The notes under the pieces were generated by a model. That model did not search any database, was not told where the DNA came from, and worked only from the letters and a program-made list of their open reading frames with translations. A DNA stretch of 64,000 bases from positions 392,487 to 456,486 of the forward strand of contig BGKB01000041.1 in assembly GCA_003116975.1 (NCBI GenBank). Reading direction: 5' to 3'. Shown here one piece after another: positions 28,947-38,978 of the stretch. The stretch comes from Aurantiochytrium sp. KH105. Its lineage: Eukaryota > Sar > Bigyra > Thraustochytrida > Thraustochytriidae. The position numbers and the translations under genes were made by a program. The stretch's first letter is position 1; each line of letters begins with the position of its first letter.

Positions 28947-29975
28947 TCAATTTTTAGCCTTGAAAAAGGTGTAGGAGAGAACGATGTTGTCAATGCCAGC
29001 CATCTGCGGATCGTCGGCGAATGTTGGGTCAATGTAAAAGAAGACGGGCATGTCGACCTCTTCGTTGGGCTTGAGGCGCTGCTGATCAAAGCAAAAGCAC
29101 TGGATCTTGTTAAAGTAGATGCCAGCCTTGGTCGGCGTGATATTGTACGAGGCCACGCCAGTGATGGCCTCGTCGGTGTTGTTGGTTGCGGTGTAAAATG
29201 CAAGGGCAGTCTCGCCCGGAACTACACGTACCTCGGATTGCTGCGGCTTGAACTTCCATCCGAGACTGTCGGCCGTGTTGGCGGTGAATTTGACGGTGAT
29301 CGGATTCGCCCCGGGAACGGGCTGCATGCTCCTTGCCTTATCGAGACTTGATTGCCGCGTAGTGCCACCATATCCGGTGACCTGGCAAAAGACCTTGTAT
29401 AGCGGCACGGCGGTGTAGGAGAGCCCCACGGCTGCCACCACGATGCTTAGCATGTACACGAGACCAGTTGCGTTCTTGCGCCGGACCTCCTCATCGTAGC
29501 GGCCGGATGATCGGCTAGAAGACGCAAAGCCTCTGCGCGCGCCACCGGTCGCGGACAGCGGGCGTTTCATCGCCACAGGTCCCACGCCGAATGCGGACAC
29601 AGACATTCGCGCCGGTGCTGCACATTGCCGCGTCGATGCCAGACGAAGTGGAGACGACATTGCCGCTACTGTTGTTGCCGCTTTAGCTTTTGCATTCGAC
29701 CTCGCTGGTCCTGCCATCGTACCCAGAGATCGCGTCGTCGTCATCGTCATCGTTGTCGCCGCGCCCAAAGCCTTCGGCATCCTATGCCCGGAGATTTCCC
29801 ACGCGGCCCCTGGGAACGCTGTGTTGATCATTTTTGTCGCGAGGTTGGCCCTGGAGACCCTAGCGGCCTTTGCGTAGGTCCCGATACTCGCTGTCGCGAG
29901 CCTCGGCGTGCTACGCACGCGCGATGCTCGAAGCGCGCTCATGCTGCTGGCGGCAGTGGCTGCGAGCATGGTCAT
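28947..29975 (-). CDS. COX11: cytochrome c oxidase assembly protein COX11
   Basis: 342 residues, ATG at 29975. The C-terminal ~185 residues are a complete COX11/CtaG copper chaperone: membrane anchor TGLVYMLSIVVAAVGLSYTAVPLYKVFCQVTGYGGT, then the Ig-like domain with VKFTANTADSLGWKFKPQQ, GETALAFYTATNNTDEAITGVASYN and the copper-binding KIQCFCFDQQRL. The family Cys in VFCQ is present too. The first ~150 residues are rich in Arg, Ala, Ser, Thr and Met and almost free of acids, a long mitochondrial presequence. The protein delivers Cu(I) to the CuB site of COX1 from the intermembrane-space side of the inner membrane. Confidence 0.95.
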   Translation of the reverse strand: MTMLAATAASSMSALRASRVRSTPRLATASIGTYAKAARVSRANLATKMINTAFPGAAWEISGHRMPKALGAATTMTMTTTRSLGTMAGPARSNAKAKAATTVAAMSSPLRLASTRQCAAPARMSVSAFGVGPVAMKRPLSATGGARRGFASSSRSSGRYDEEVRRKNATGLVYMLSIVVAAVGLSYTAVPLYKVFCQVTGYGGTTRQSSLDKARSMQPVPGANPITVKFTANTADSLGWKFKPQQSEVRVVPGETALAFYTATNNTDEAITGVASYNITPTKAGIYFNKIQCFCFDQQRLKPNEEVDMPVFFYIDPTFADDPQMAGIDNIVLSYTFFKAKN

Positions 29976-31056
29976 CTACCTATGACAGCTTTGGCGTGCG
30001 GCTGCGAACGTGGCACCCGACCTCTCCTGCGCTGGGCCTCCACTCGCAGTCGCTCGTCGCTTACCCTCGCGGGAGCGCTGCTAGTACAAGGCCAACGAGC
30101 CCGTCCCTGGCCACGAGGCCTTCCGAGCGCGTCCCTGGCCGCTTTGGGGGTCTGCAAGTCAACGTTGGACTCATGGTCAATCAGCCGTGGTCACCGCCAA
30201 GTGTATACATTGTGGGTTAAAGTTCTACGAGTGCTCCACGGCATCTTTGCGCCGGCAAGCGCATTCGAAGACGTTGCAGTCTTTCAGTAGAAGAAAGTAT
30301 TGGAAAAAAGGGGGGCTGGGCTCGGAGAGACACGGCACGAAACTAAAATGATACAGAATGAATGACGTCCTTCAAGTTGGCCTGCTAAACTCTGTATCTT
30401 CGTCAAATCAAAAGTTACCATCCGAGATTGCAGCGCAAAATAAGAGAGCGCGCGACCCTCGCGTTGTAACATTTGGTCAATATCGTTCTTTTGCTTGGTC
30501 ACTGCAAATATTCCGGTGTGATTTGCAAGAAGCTCTTACTAAATCCTCCTTTTTGTTTCTTTGCTATTACAAAAAGCTGTAAAATGTACGACATCCGGGT
30601 GAAGCGTCAAATTATTTTTGAGATTTAACGGTCAGCTAAAGTCAAATTTGATTCGAGGATGCTCAAGTCTAGGACGTGATATTCTCCAAATTTTCTTCTC
30701 GAAAATTCTCTCACTTGTAAACCCAGCCGTGGGTAGGCCTACACTTCTCGTCCCAAGTAGCCAGACAAAGCAAGATGGCCCAAAATATAAAAAGGTATGC
30801 TCAAACAGACGTCGTGGCCGATTCCAATCGTCTGGTTTCTCGTTGTTGAAAGAACGAATAGTTAGCATGCAACACCATGGCACCGGGTCACCCAAACACG
30901 AGTCGAGGCACCCAAAACTTCAGCTCTTGAAGCAGAGCGTCCAAACCTCGATTGTCTGCTACGAGAAACTCGCAACTCGCGACGAGCACGGCAGAAGAGC
31001 GGCAGGCGCGCAGCGGCTGAGCGACAAAGAAGCAAGCAAGCAAGCAAGCAAGCAAG
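29976..31056. other. divergent region between COX11 and ISCA2
   Basis: 1.08 kb between divergent starts of two mitochondrial-assembly genes. The middle (about 30280-30860) is clearly more AT-rich than surrounding DNA. No protein, tRNA-like or repeat structure recognised apart from the AAGC repeat at its right end. Confidence 0.4.
31030..31056 (+). repeat. (AAGC)n repeat abutting the ISCA2 start codon
   Basis: About seven AAGC units run directly into the ATG at 31057 with no spacer except the final aag. Confidence 0.9.
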
Positions 31057-31500
31057 ATGCTCGCGGCAGCTCGACGCAGCGGCCTTGGCATGGCGCGTGT
31101 CGGCTCGCCTCTCTGGCGTGCGGCGTTTTCGACCTCGGGGGTGACCGAGGATGGCGCCGGCGTCTTGCTCACCAAGAAGGGCGCCGAGCGGCTGCTGGAG
31201 CTACAGAAGAGCAAGAACAACGACAAGCTGATGCTGAGACTTGCAGTGGAGGGCGGCGGCTGCTCAGGGTTTTCGTATGTCTTTAACGTGACGGACGAGG
31301 AACCGAACGATGACGACATCATCTTTGAGCACCATGGCCAAAAGGTTGTGGTCGACGACGTTTCGCTCGACTTGGTCCGCGGAAGCAAGATCGACTTTAC
31401 GGAGGACCTTATCCGCAGATCCTTTGAAGTCGTCGACAACCCGAACGCGGAAACCGGCTGCGGTTGTGGGTCTTCTTTTGCGGCAAAGATGGAGTTCTAA
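31057..31500 (+). CDS. ISCA2: mitochondrial Fe-S cluster assembly protein ISCA2-like
   Basis: 147 residues, ATG at 31057. Residues 1-28 (MLAAARRSGLGMARVGSPLW, then RAAFSTSG) are a mitochondrial presequence with a plausible cleavage site after Phe. The A-type carrier domain follows, with the three invariant cysteines in EGGGCSGFSY and in the terminal TGCGCGSSFAAKMEF. The motif VVVDDVSLDLVRGSKIDFTEDL is close to ISCA2 rather than ISCA1. It works with ISCA1 and IBA57 in [4Fe-4S] cluster synthesis in the matrix. Confidence 0.92.
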   Translation: MLAAARRSGLGMARVGSPLWRAAFSTSGVTEDGAGVLLTKKGAERLLELQKSKNNDKLMLRLAVEGGGCSGFSYVFNVTDEEPNDDDIIFEHHGQKVVVDDVSLDLVRGSKIDFTEDLIRRSFEVVDNPNAETGCGCGSSFAAKMEF

Positions 31501-32940
31501 AAGCTGCGCGGCAGTGTTTGTAACTAATCTTGAATGACATCTATACTAACCTACAACCAAAGAGTTTTTATTCATAGATGCCAATCATAGTCGCGTCCTA
31601 GGTCCTGATCTTAATCTCTTAATTCCCTTTTTTTTGTCCGGATTCGAGCTGCAAGGCTGGTTTTGAATGCCAACTCCTTGCGACAAATTTTCCCAATATG
31701 ATCTTCCTGGCCGGAGGTGGCGGTGTCTTTGCACCGTTTACAATGAGTAAACGCCTCCCTTTCTCCCAACCCCCATGTTGAGATAATCCTGACGGTAAAT
31801 GGTGTATGATGGAAAATTGAAAGCGAAGAAATCAATGTTTCCTGTGCGTGCACATTGGCGAAAAAGATAGGCGGCCATCATCGTTATGAAAAAAAGGAAT
31901 AAAGATAAATGGAGTAAATATCTCGAACCATTCTTGCCGTGCGCAATCTTAGTCGGTGCTATGCCCTGTGTCACCATGTCCAGTGCACTTACTACATTCA
32001 AGGAGAAGGAGATGGTCTGCGGTGGGCTATCATGCTGCGTCAAGTGCTATCTCATTTGATCTTTCGTTGCCGATTGTCGCACTTCTATCGAAAGCAAAGA
32101 ACATGCTCGTGAGAAAACACACTCTCTTGAGTCCGCTTCGAGGTTGCGGGGCAGGTTCGTGTCTGTCTCTACACGCGCTGATTCTCTCAGCAAAAGAAAT
32201 CCTCCGGCGATTATGCCACACAAATCGCTCACAGATCACCTGACCCCGCGACGTATGGGGCGCATTCGATCAGCCGGCCGCAGCCCGGCAGCTGCAAGTT
32301 TGCCACGTCCCTGGCGTATCTTTTCGCGGTTCGGGGAGTGACCAATTGCTTCCCGACCTCATTCGGCGCGCATTCAGCGACCGCGTATCAGCCGCGGTAG
32401 TAGTCAGTTGGTTGCTGTACATACACATCCGTCAGTCCACCAATCCTTCAATTCGTTTGTGGAGCGACGGCGTCTGAGAGCGTCCCGCGCTGGGCCGTGC
32501 GACGCCCTCCGCGCCTCGCCTGGCCTCCCTCCGCGGCCTCGCCTGCGCGCGGCGCCGCTGCGTCTCAGCGAGGGCCTCGAGTTCCTTGGTCATCGTCGTC
32601 GTCCCTTGCAGTTGCTTGCATCTTCGTCGCGGCCAATCGCGACTCGCACACCCCAAGTCCAAGTCGGGGCCGGCTCCAGCTCCCGCGCGCTCGAGGCCTG
32701 GCCCCGGTCCTCGAAGCGGGAAACGCGGCGCGGAGGGCCTCCGATCGGTCGATTGATCGAGCATTCGAGCCCTGCCGTCCTCGGGGTCGCAAGTCTTCGC
32801 GAGATCGCTCGATCGGGATCGATCGATCGACAGCCGAGCAGAGCCAGGCCGCACCAAAGAAAAGAAAAAAGAAACGGGAACAGACCGCCAGTGTCCACTC
32901 TGGGCGCGGGTTAGCGCCCTTCCGCAGCGCGTCGGCAAGT
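31501..32940. other. long intergenic region, AT-rich then GC-rich
   Basis: Bases 31501-32340 are relatively AT-rich with no recognisable coding sequence. From 32440 the DNA turns GC-rich, with GATC-type words (gatcgatcgatcgaca near 32817). Open minus-strand frames here overlap the flippase 5' end and have no family features. Confidence 0.4.
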
Positions 32941-32956
32941 GCGGGCGGGGCGCGCG

Positions 32957-33078
32957 CAAGTGGTGTATTTCCGGGCGCAAGTCGGGCTTCTGGCTGGGGG
33001 GACGCGGGGCGGCGGCGGCGCGCATTCTGCACTTGCGCGCAGCGCATAGCGCACTTGGGCGGCGCGGATAGCCGACTG
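32957..33078 (+). promoter_or_regulatory. ACTTG-GGCGC promoter element array
   Basis: Two inverted copies (CAAGT at 32957 and 32978, 21 bases apart) and three direct copies (ACTTG at 33031 and 33053, ACTG at 33075; 22 bases apart) with intervening GCGC and ATA/ATT words. Lies 225-345 bases before the flippase ATG. Confidence 0.6.
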
Positions 33079-33206
33079 TACCTCGGCGGGGAGAGGGAGG
33101 GAGGCGCGAATTCAAAAAAGGTTTGATTTGAATCGCGACTTGGTTGAAGAAGGAAACAGAACAGGGAAGAGCGAGCTGAGAGAAGAAAAAAAAAAGCCAA
33201 GCAGAC

Positions 33207-33262
33207 AGAGCAGAGCAGAGCAGAGCAGAGCAAAGCAAAACCCGACGCGACGCGACGCGACG
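33207..33262 (+). repeat. pentanucleotide repeats in flippase 5' UTR
   Basis: (AGAGC)n at 33207-33232 followed by (GCGAC)n at 33243-33262, about 40 bases before the ATG. Confidence 0.85.
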
Positions 33263-33301
33263 CCGCGGCTCCGCGAGCGAGCGAGGTAGCTGCGCGACGC
33301 G

Positions 33302-36300
33302 ATGGCGGGCGCGGGGGAGGGCGCGGACGACGCCCGGCGCGGCCAAGAGCAGCCCCTCGCGGACGCGCAGGGGCCGCCGGAGGAGGCCTCCGCCGACCGG
33401 CCAGGCCCCGGTACAGAACCGACCACCGACCGCGAGGCTGACGCCGCGGAAACGGAGGAGGACGACAACCTTACCATCGGCCACAGCGACCACGAGGACG
33501 ACGGGGAGGAGCTCGAGAATGGAGATGGAGGAGGAGGAGGAGGAGCTCGCGAGGACGAGGGACATCAAGGTAGCAGTGGCGGGGACGGGGACGGTGATCA
33601 CGATGGTGAACGGCCGATGCTCGAAGAAGCCTTTGGCGGACGTCACGGAGACCAGAGCGCCAAGGATTCTCGTGCGCAGCTCGACCCCGAGCTGCAGAAC
33701 GAAGCCATCAAGCCGACGTCCATGGACGATCTTGAAGACGAAGAGGACGACCAGGCCACGCCGGATACCCTCGACCCGTACGCACGATGGCTGCGCATCC
33801 TGGGATTCACCATGAGCAAGACTGTACCTCAGCCTGGTAAAGGCGAAAAAGTAGAGCTCATCCAACTCCGCGTACCCTTTACGAGCACCTTTGTCCGCCA
33901 GCAAGCGAAGAGAGGCTGCAACGAGAGGCTTTCGAATACTACGCGCACGGCCAAGTATAACATTTGGACGTTCTTCCCCCGAGCGGCCGGCCACCAGTTC
34001 CTGCGTTACACCAACGCCTTTTACCTTTTTATCGCCATCATTGCTCTCATTGGCTATTTTGGTGAAAACCTTTGGACCGTCTCCTTCAACCCAGTCACTA
34101 TTATCGCCCTCCTCATCGTAGTCGTGGGCGTGGCGCTCATCTTTGAAGGACTCGATGATTGGCGGCGGCACAGCGGCGACCGCGAGACAAATAATGCCAC
34201 AGTCTCTCGTATTCGCAAAGGCGAGATCGAAGAGACGACTTGGGGCGAGCTCGTGCCCGGCGACCTCGTTTACGTCAATGACCGCGAGTCCGTACCAGCC
34301 GATATTGTCCTGCTCGCTTCGTACGGCGCGGACGCCAAAGGCTCGACGTGCTACATTGAGACGAGTGGGATCGACGGAGAGACGAATTTAAAAATCAAGG
34401 AGGTCCCGAAATTCATGACAGCTTCCCTTTTTCGCAACGTAGAGGCGCGGGAGTCTCTACAATCCTCGCGCATGACAAGCAAACGCATGTCGAGCTACAT
34501 GAGCACGCCCGAGGTTCAACTTCACGAGAAACAACGCCTCGCTCGCATTATTCCGACGCTTTGCGCTGGACTCTACGAATACGAGCAGCCCAATGTCTTT
34601 ATGCAATTTAATGCGACCTTTGTTCCCCGCTCCAGCTTTAATGGCGACCCTCTAGAGAACCCGCCCTCGGAAAACGACAAAAAATCGCTCGATTTCAAGA
34701 ACCTCATCCTCCGCGGGTCGCAGCTTCGCAACACCAAGTGGATTGTCGGTCTTGTGGTGTACGCTGGGCCAGAGACCAAGTTGGCGCTCTCGCGGCGGCC
34801 GTCGCCCGCCAAGTTCGGCCGCATTGACACCTTTATGAACCGCATTCTGGCCGTTGTGACGGTGATCATGATTGTGCTCATCATTTTTGCCGACGTCTTG
34901 CTTTTCACCACCACGCCAGACACGGCAACCATGTGGTACTTTCAGTACACAAGCTCCACGGTGGACGCATTTACGACACCAGGCCCACTTGCCTACCTCT
35001 TCACCTTTTTGATTCTGTTTTCCAACATTATCCCCATTCCCATCATCATCATTGTGGAAATCCTCAATTTCTATGCCCAGGCCGTCATTCAATGGGACCT
35101 CGAGCTTTATCACGACAAGACAGATACTGCAGCCTCGTGTCGCACGAGTAACCTCGTTGCGGAAATCGGCCAAATCACGCATGTCTTTAGCGACAAAACG
35201 GGCACCCTTACGCGCAATCAAATGAAGATGATCGGATGCTGGGTGGATGGGAAAATGTACGGTCACCAGCCACCGCCGCCCGACAAGAGCGAAATGGAAA
35301 ACGTTGGTGGTGCTTCTAGTAAATCCGGCAACGACGGTGAGAAAGATGATCCGGCTGCGCCAAAGTCATTCTCGTCAGAGGACAAACAGGCGTTGGAGGC
35401 CATCGTTGAGCAAGAAGTCGCCAACCTCAATTCGGGCTGCATTCCCAGCTCCCCCGTGAGTATTCCCGAGGAACTATCCAACAGTATCAATGGTTCCTCG
35501 AAACGTAACAGCGGCGGCTTTGAAGACTTGGAGCTCGGCAACGGCGGCAGCACCACCAAGCGTCACGCCGACGATGATGCCGGCGATTCCACCGACATTG
35601 ACGACGACGCCTCAGGCCGAAACCTGGGATCCGAAGACAACTTTGGGTGCGATGACGTTGACGATGACACTAACTCAGAGGCTTCGATGAAGTCAATCGA
35701 CGTCGAGGAAGTCTTTCAGGATGCCATTGGTTTACTGCAGGAAAACTCGAATACCGATGAGCATCGCGCCGTGCTTGACTTCTTTGTCTTGCTCGCCGTT
35801 TGCCACACCGTTGTTCTCGACTGGGATGAACACGGCGAGCCTGTTCTTAACGCAGAAAGTCCAGATGAGGAAGCCTTTGTCCGCGCTGCAGGCGTCTGTG
35901 GTGTTGACTTGCAATCTACGAGCGACGGCCGTATCGTGATCAAGACGCCGCATTTCGAAGACGAGTACAAGGTGCTCGCGGTCAACCCGTTCAACAGCTC
36001 CCGCAAGCGCATGTCGCTTGTGCTAAACCGCACGAGCGACAACTCCATTGTCCTCATGATGAAGGGAGCAGACAATATGATGCTTGAGCGTCTGGCTCCT
36101 GATGAAATGGAAAAGGTCGAGGAGCTCTCCGAGGCGCTCACACGCTACTCGTGGAACGGGTTGCGGACCTTGGTCATGGGTAAACGGGAGCTCACCCCTG
36201 ACGAGTACGAGGAGTGGCACGAGACGTACAAATCCGCTCTCGTGGCCAAGAGTAGCGAACGCGCCGGCGCCCTCGCCAAGGCTGCAGAGATGGTCGAAAG

Positions 36301-38704
36301 AGACGTGGTGCTCGTGGGGGCGAGTGCCGTCGAAGATCAGCTGCAGCTTGGCGTCCCGCAGGCCATCAAAACGTTGCGTGACGCTGGTACCCAAGTTTGG
36401 GTTCTCACAGGAGACAAGGTAGAAACGGCCATCAACATTGGCCTCTCGAGTAATCTGCTCGACTCTTCAATGTTTCAGCTCAAACTGATTGGCGACGATG
36501 TGCATCACTTGGAGTCGCAGCTCGACGAGATTCTCGATGTCTTGCAGCAGGCGACGGATGGCGTAGACCTGAACTGGGATCGCTTTCACACATCGTCTCA
36601 CATCCAGCGTCATCTCACTCTCGATGAGCGTGATGGAGCGCAGAATACAGAGTCTGTCTTTGGTTCGACCATGTCAAAGATGAAATCTTGCCTGGTGTCC
36701 TTTGCGCGTCCTTTTCGCGAGTTCCGTCGCTTCATGCACAACTTTTTGCAGGCGCGATCGACGAACAAACAGTTTCAGGCCAATGTCGCGCTCATTGTGA
36801 GCGGTAACGCCCTGGAGCAGCTCTTGCACGAGCAAAAGGGATCCATCGAGCTGCAGCAGAAACTTCTTTACGCCGCGCGCGCTTGCAAGGTTGTCTTGGC
36901 GTGCCGCGTGAGCCCTGCGCAAAAGTCTCTCATTGTTGAGATGGTGCGCTACGCTCCAGACATCAAGCAGCTTCCTACACCGCCTGTCACGCTCGCGATT
37001 GGCGATGGCGCCAACGATGTGCCAATGATCCAGGCTGCCCACGTGGGTATTGGCATCTCGGGCATGGAAGGTCGTCAGGCTGTCAACAGCAGTGACTTTG
37101 CAATTGCTCAATTCCGCTTCCTTGTTCGTCTCATGCTCGTTCATGGCCGTTGGACCTACCGGCGGCAGGCCAATCTCATCAACTACATTGTGTATTCGTG
37201 GCTTGTCTATACGGGCCTTCTCTTCATGTACCTGCCGTACAGTCTCTACAGTGGTCAGCAAATCTTTTACGAGACTCTTTACACCTCGTTTTTTGCGTAC
37301 TTTGCAAACGTGGCGGTGGTGGCTCATGGTTGGTTCGAGCGCGATCTCACGCCGCAAACGGTGATGCGCAATCCCTGGGTGTACAGCGTAGGCGTCAATT
37401 CCAACGACCTCAACTTCAAAAAGCTCGGGGCCGTCACCTTCGTGTCTTTTCTTCACATTCTTCTTCTCTTTGGCTTTCTCTTTTCGGTGCTTCCTAGTAC
37501 AGTGCCGCTCGATATTCTCGGCTCGGCCATGTTCGTCGGTCTCATCATGATCCTCTACACACGGCAAGCTCTTGTGGGCTCCACCTACGTGAGCATTACC
37601 GTTGGCATTTTCATATTGGATCTCATGTGCTTTTTCATCGTTATGGCCAGCATTCAGTCGCCACCCATCATCTACACCGAGTCCGAGGGCGCGGGCATGA
37701 TATGGTCAGCCGTTGTTCTTTGCATGATGTCTGTTGTCGTGTTCGATTCCACCGTGCGCATTTCTCGCAAGGAATTCTTCCCGCATCCGGAGCAGGTCCT
37801 GCAAGAACTTGATCGCGGTTACTTTAAGGGTAGCAAACATGCGCGTCATTCGCATCAAGACGCTTTTCTCGTGCTGGAAGACTTTGGTCGTCTTACGGCG
37901 CTGCCCTTCGCGATTGCTACACAGCGCATTGGCAACATTATTGAGAAGCGCGAGCTCGCGCAGCGTCAAAAGGACATGGAGAGCATCGGATCGATCTCGC
38001 AGCTGGACATGGTGGAACGGAGTTTGTCGGCCCCAGCCTCGGCGCACCTCGTGGCGTCGCGCTTCTCAGAAGACTCGACAATGATGGGCGAGCGCGCAAA
38101 CTCGTCGATCGCGCACCCGACATCGCAGTCTGCCTTCCAGCGCATGACTCCCGCCTTTGACTTTGACTTTTCTACATTTGGAAGTGACGTGCGTGCGAGT
38201 TTCCGTCGCATGGGTGCAAACGCTCGTGCGCCGTCCTTGCGTTCTGCTTCGGCGGGCAATCGTGTTCCGCCGTCCGTTAACGAAGAAGATGCAGATCCCT
38301 TGCCGCATACCGACAGCGAAAGCTCACACGTCGATAACGACGCATACATGACCTCTGCACGTCGTTTTGATTTGCAAAAGTTTTTTCCCTTTGCACGCAA
38401 GAAGGGTTCGCTCGAAGAGATTGCCGAGCTTGAAGAAACGGAGGAGAACGGCGGCGGGGATGAGTCCCCATCCCCAGTGGAGGCGCAGGCACATAGTAGC
38501 GACGAATTGGGAGGCAACGAAGAGAAGGACAACCACAAGAATGAGGACGGAGACGATGGTTCGCTGCCGTCCCCTCCTACTCTTGAATCCTCTGCGCATG
38601 GTAACATCACGGAGGAGGACGTGCCGCAAGAACATCAATCAGAAGAGCCTCAGAATGAGCAAAACGAGCAAGCTGTCGATGATGAGAAAACGCGTCAGGG
38701 TTAA
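33302..38704 (+). CDS. P4-type ATPase phospholipid flippase
   Basis: 1800 residues, ATG at 33302. Diagnostic P4 features in order: TAKYNIWTFFPRAAGHQFLRYTNAFY before helix 1; the actuator dephosphorylation motif DGET at residues 358-361; PIPIIIIVE in helix 4 in place of the usual PISLYVTVE; the phosphorylation site DKTGT with Asp631; nucleotide-binding TGDKVETAINIG; GDGANDVPMIQ at about 1234; and GISGMEGRQAVNSSDFAIAQFRFL. Ten membrane spans are expected. Acidic Ser/Asp-rich stretches of ~180 residues (N-terminus), ~190 residues (after DKTGT) and ~300 residues (C-terminus) make it much longer than the usual 1100-1300. It flips aminophospholipids toward the cytosolic leaflet, normally with a CDC50 subunit, which is not in this window. 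Confidence 0.95.
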   Translation: MAGAGEGADDARRGQEQPLADAQGPPEEASADRPGPGTEPTTDREADAAETEEDDNLTIGHSDHEDDGEELENGDGGGGGGAREDEGHQGSSGGDGDGDHDGERPMLEEAFGGRHGDQSAKDSRAQLDPELQNEAIKPTSMDDLEDEEDDQATPDTLDPYARWLRILGFTMSKTVPQPGKGEKVELIQLRVPFTSTFVRQQAKRGCNERLSNTTRTAKYNIWTFFPRAAGHQFLRYTNAFYLFIAIIALIGYFGENLWTVSFNPVTIIALLIVVVGVALIFEGLDDWRRHSGDRETNNATVSRIRKGEIEETTWGELVPGDLVYVNDRESVPADIVLLASYGADAKGSTCYIETSGIDGETNLKIKEVPKFMTASLFRNVEARESLQSSRMTSKRMSSYMSTPEVQLHEKQRLARIIPTLCAGLYEYEQPNVFMQFNATFVPRSSFNGDPLENPPSENDKKSLDFKNLILRGSQLRNTKWIVGLVVYAGPETKLALSRRPSPAKFGRIDTFMNRILAVVTVIMIVLIIFADVLLFTTTPDTATMWYFQYTSSTVDAFTTPGPLAYLFTFLILFSNIIPIPIIIIVEILNFYAQAVIQWDLELYHDKTDTAASCRTSNLVAEIGQITHVFSDKTGTLTRNQMKMIGCWVDGKMYGHQPPPPDKSEMENVGGASSKSGNDGEKDDPAAPKSFSSEDKQALEAIVEQEVANLNSGCIPSSPVSIPEELSNSINGSSKRNSGGFEDLELGNGGSTTKRHADDDAGDSTDIDDDASGRNLGSEDNFGCDDVDDDTNSEASMKSIDVEEVFQDAIGLLQENSNTDEHRAVLDFFVLLAVCHTVVLDWDEHGEPVLNAESPDEEAFVRAAGVCGVDLQSTSDGRIVIKTPHFEDEYKVLAVNPFNSSRKRMSLVLNRTSDNSIVLMMKGADNMMLERLAPDEMEKVEELSEALTRYSWNGLRTLVMGKRELTPDEYEEWHETYKSALVAKSSERAGALAKAAEMVERDVVLVGASAVEDQLQLGVPQAIKTLRDAGTQVWVLTGDKVETAINIGLSSNLLDSSMFQLKLIGDDVHHLESQLDEILDVLQQATDGVDLNWDRFHTSSHIQRHLTLDERDGAQNTESVFGSTMSKMKSCLVSFARPFREFRRFMHNFLQARSTNKQFQANVALIVSGNALEQLLHEQKGSIELQQKLLYAARACKVVLACRVSPAQKSLIVEMVRYAPDIKQLPTPPVTLAIGDGANDVPMIQAAHVGIGISGMEGRQAVNSSDFAIAQFRFLVRLMLVHGRWTYRRQANLINYIVYSWLVYTGLLFMYLPYSLYSGQQIFYETLYTSFFAYFANVAVVAHGWFERDLTPQTVMRNPWVYSVGVNSNDLNFKKLGAVTFVSFLHILLLFGFLFSVLPSTVPLDILGSAMFVGLIMILYTRQALVGSTYVSITVGIFILDLMCFFIVMASIQSPPIIYTESEGAGMIWSAVVLCMMSVVVFDSTVRISRKEFFPHPEQVLQELDRGYFKGSKHARHSHQDAFLVLEDFGRLTALPFAIATQRIGNIIEKRELAQRQKDMESIGSISQLDMVERSLSAPASAHLVASRFSEDSTMMGERANSSIAHPTSQSAFQRMTPAFDFDFSTFGSDVRASFRRMGANARAPSLRSASAGNRVPPSVNEEDADPLPHTDSESSHVDNDAYMTSARRFDLQKFFPFARKKGSLEEIAELEETEENGGGDESPSPVEAQAHSSDELGGNEEKDNHKNEDGDDGSLPSPPTLESSAHGNITEEDVPQEHQSEEPQNEQNEQAVDDEKTRQG

Positions 38705-38978
38705 GGCAGGCCGTGCATCGTGTCAAGTACGAGCACGAGAACGCGCCCCCAAAAAACCACAAAAAAAACTTGGCAACTTATTCAATTTTCTCCACTCTCT
38801 CTTTCTCAATCTATCTTTCTCTCTCTCTTGTCGAGAGCCAAATCAAAATTCACTGATCCTGCATTCTCTGTTTGAAAAGAAAACAAAATTAGCAGCGCAA
38901 AAGGACACACGAAGACAAGCAAGACAATCCAACGTGCATTGGGAATCATGCCGAAATACAACTTTGGCCGCAGCGTGC
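38705..38978. other. convergent 3' region
   Basis: Between the flippase stop and the stop of the minus-strand pseudo-carboxypeptidase. It contains T/C-rich runs (ctctctttctcaat) and short A-tracts; no gene seen. Confidence 0.4.

Noticed and set aside
28671..28974. ~100-residue plus-strand frame with acidic then basic stretches
   Set aside because: A/G-rich low-complexity sequence overlapping the 3' end of COX11; no recognisable protein.
32432..34171. 579-residue minus-strand frame across the flippase promoter and 5' end
   Set aside because: Composition is Arg/Ser/Leu-rich antisense of GC-rich DNA and the flippase coding sequence; no family motifs.
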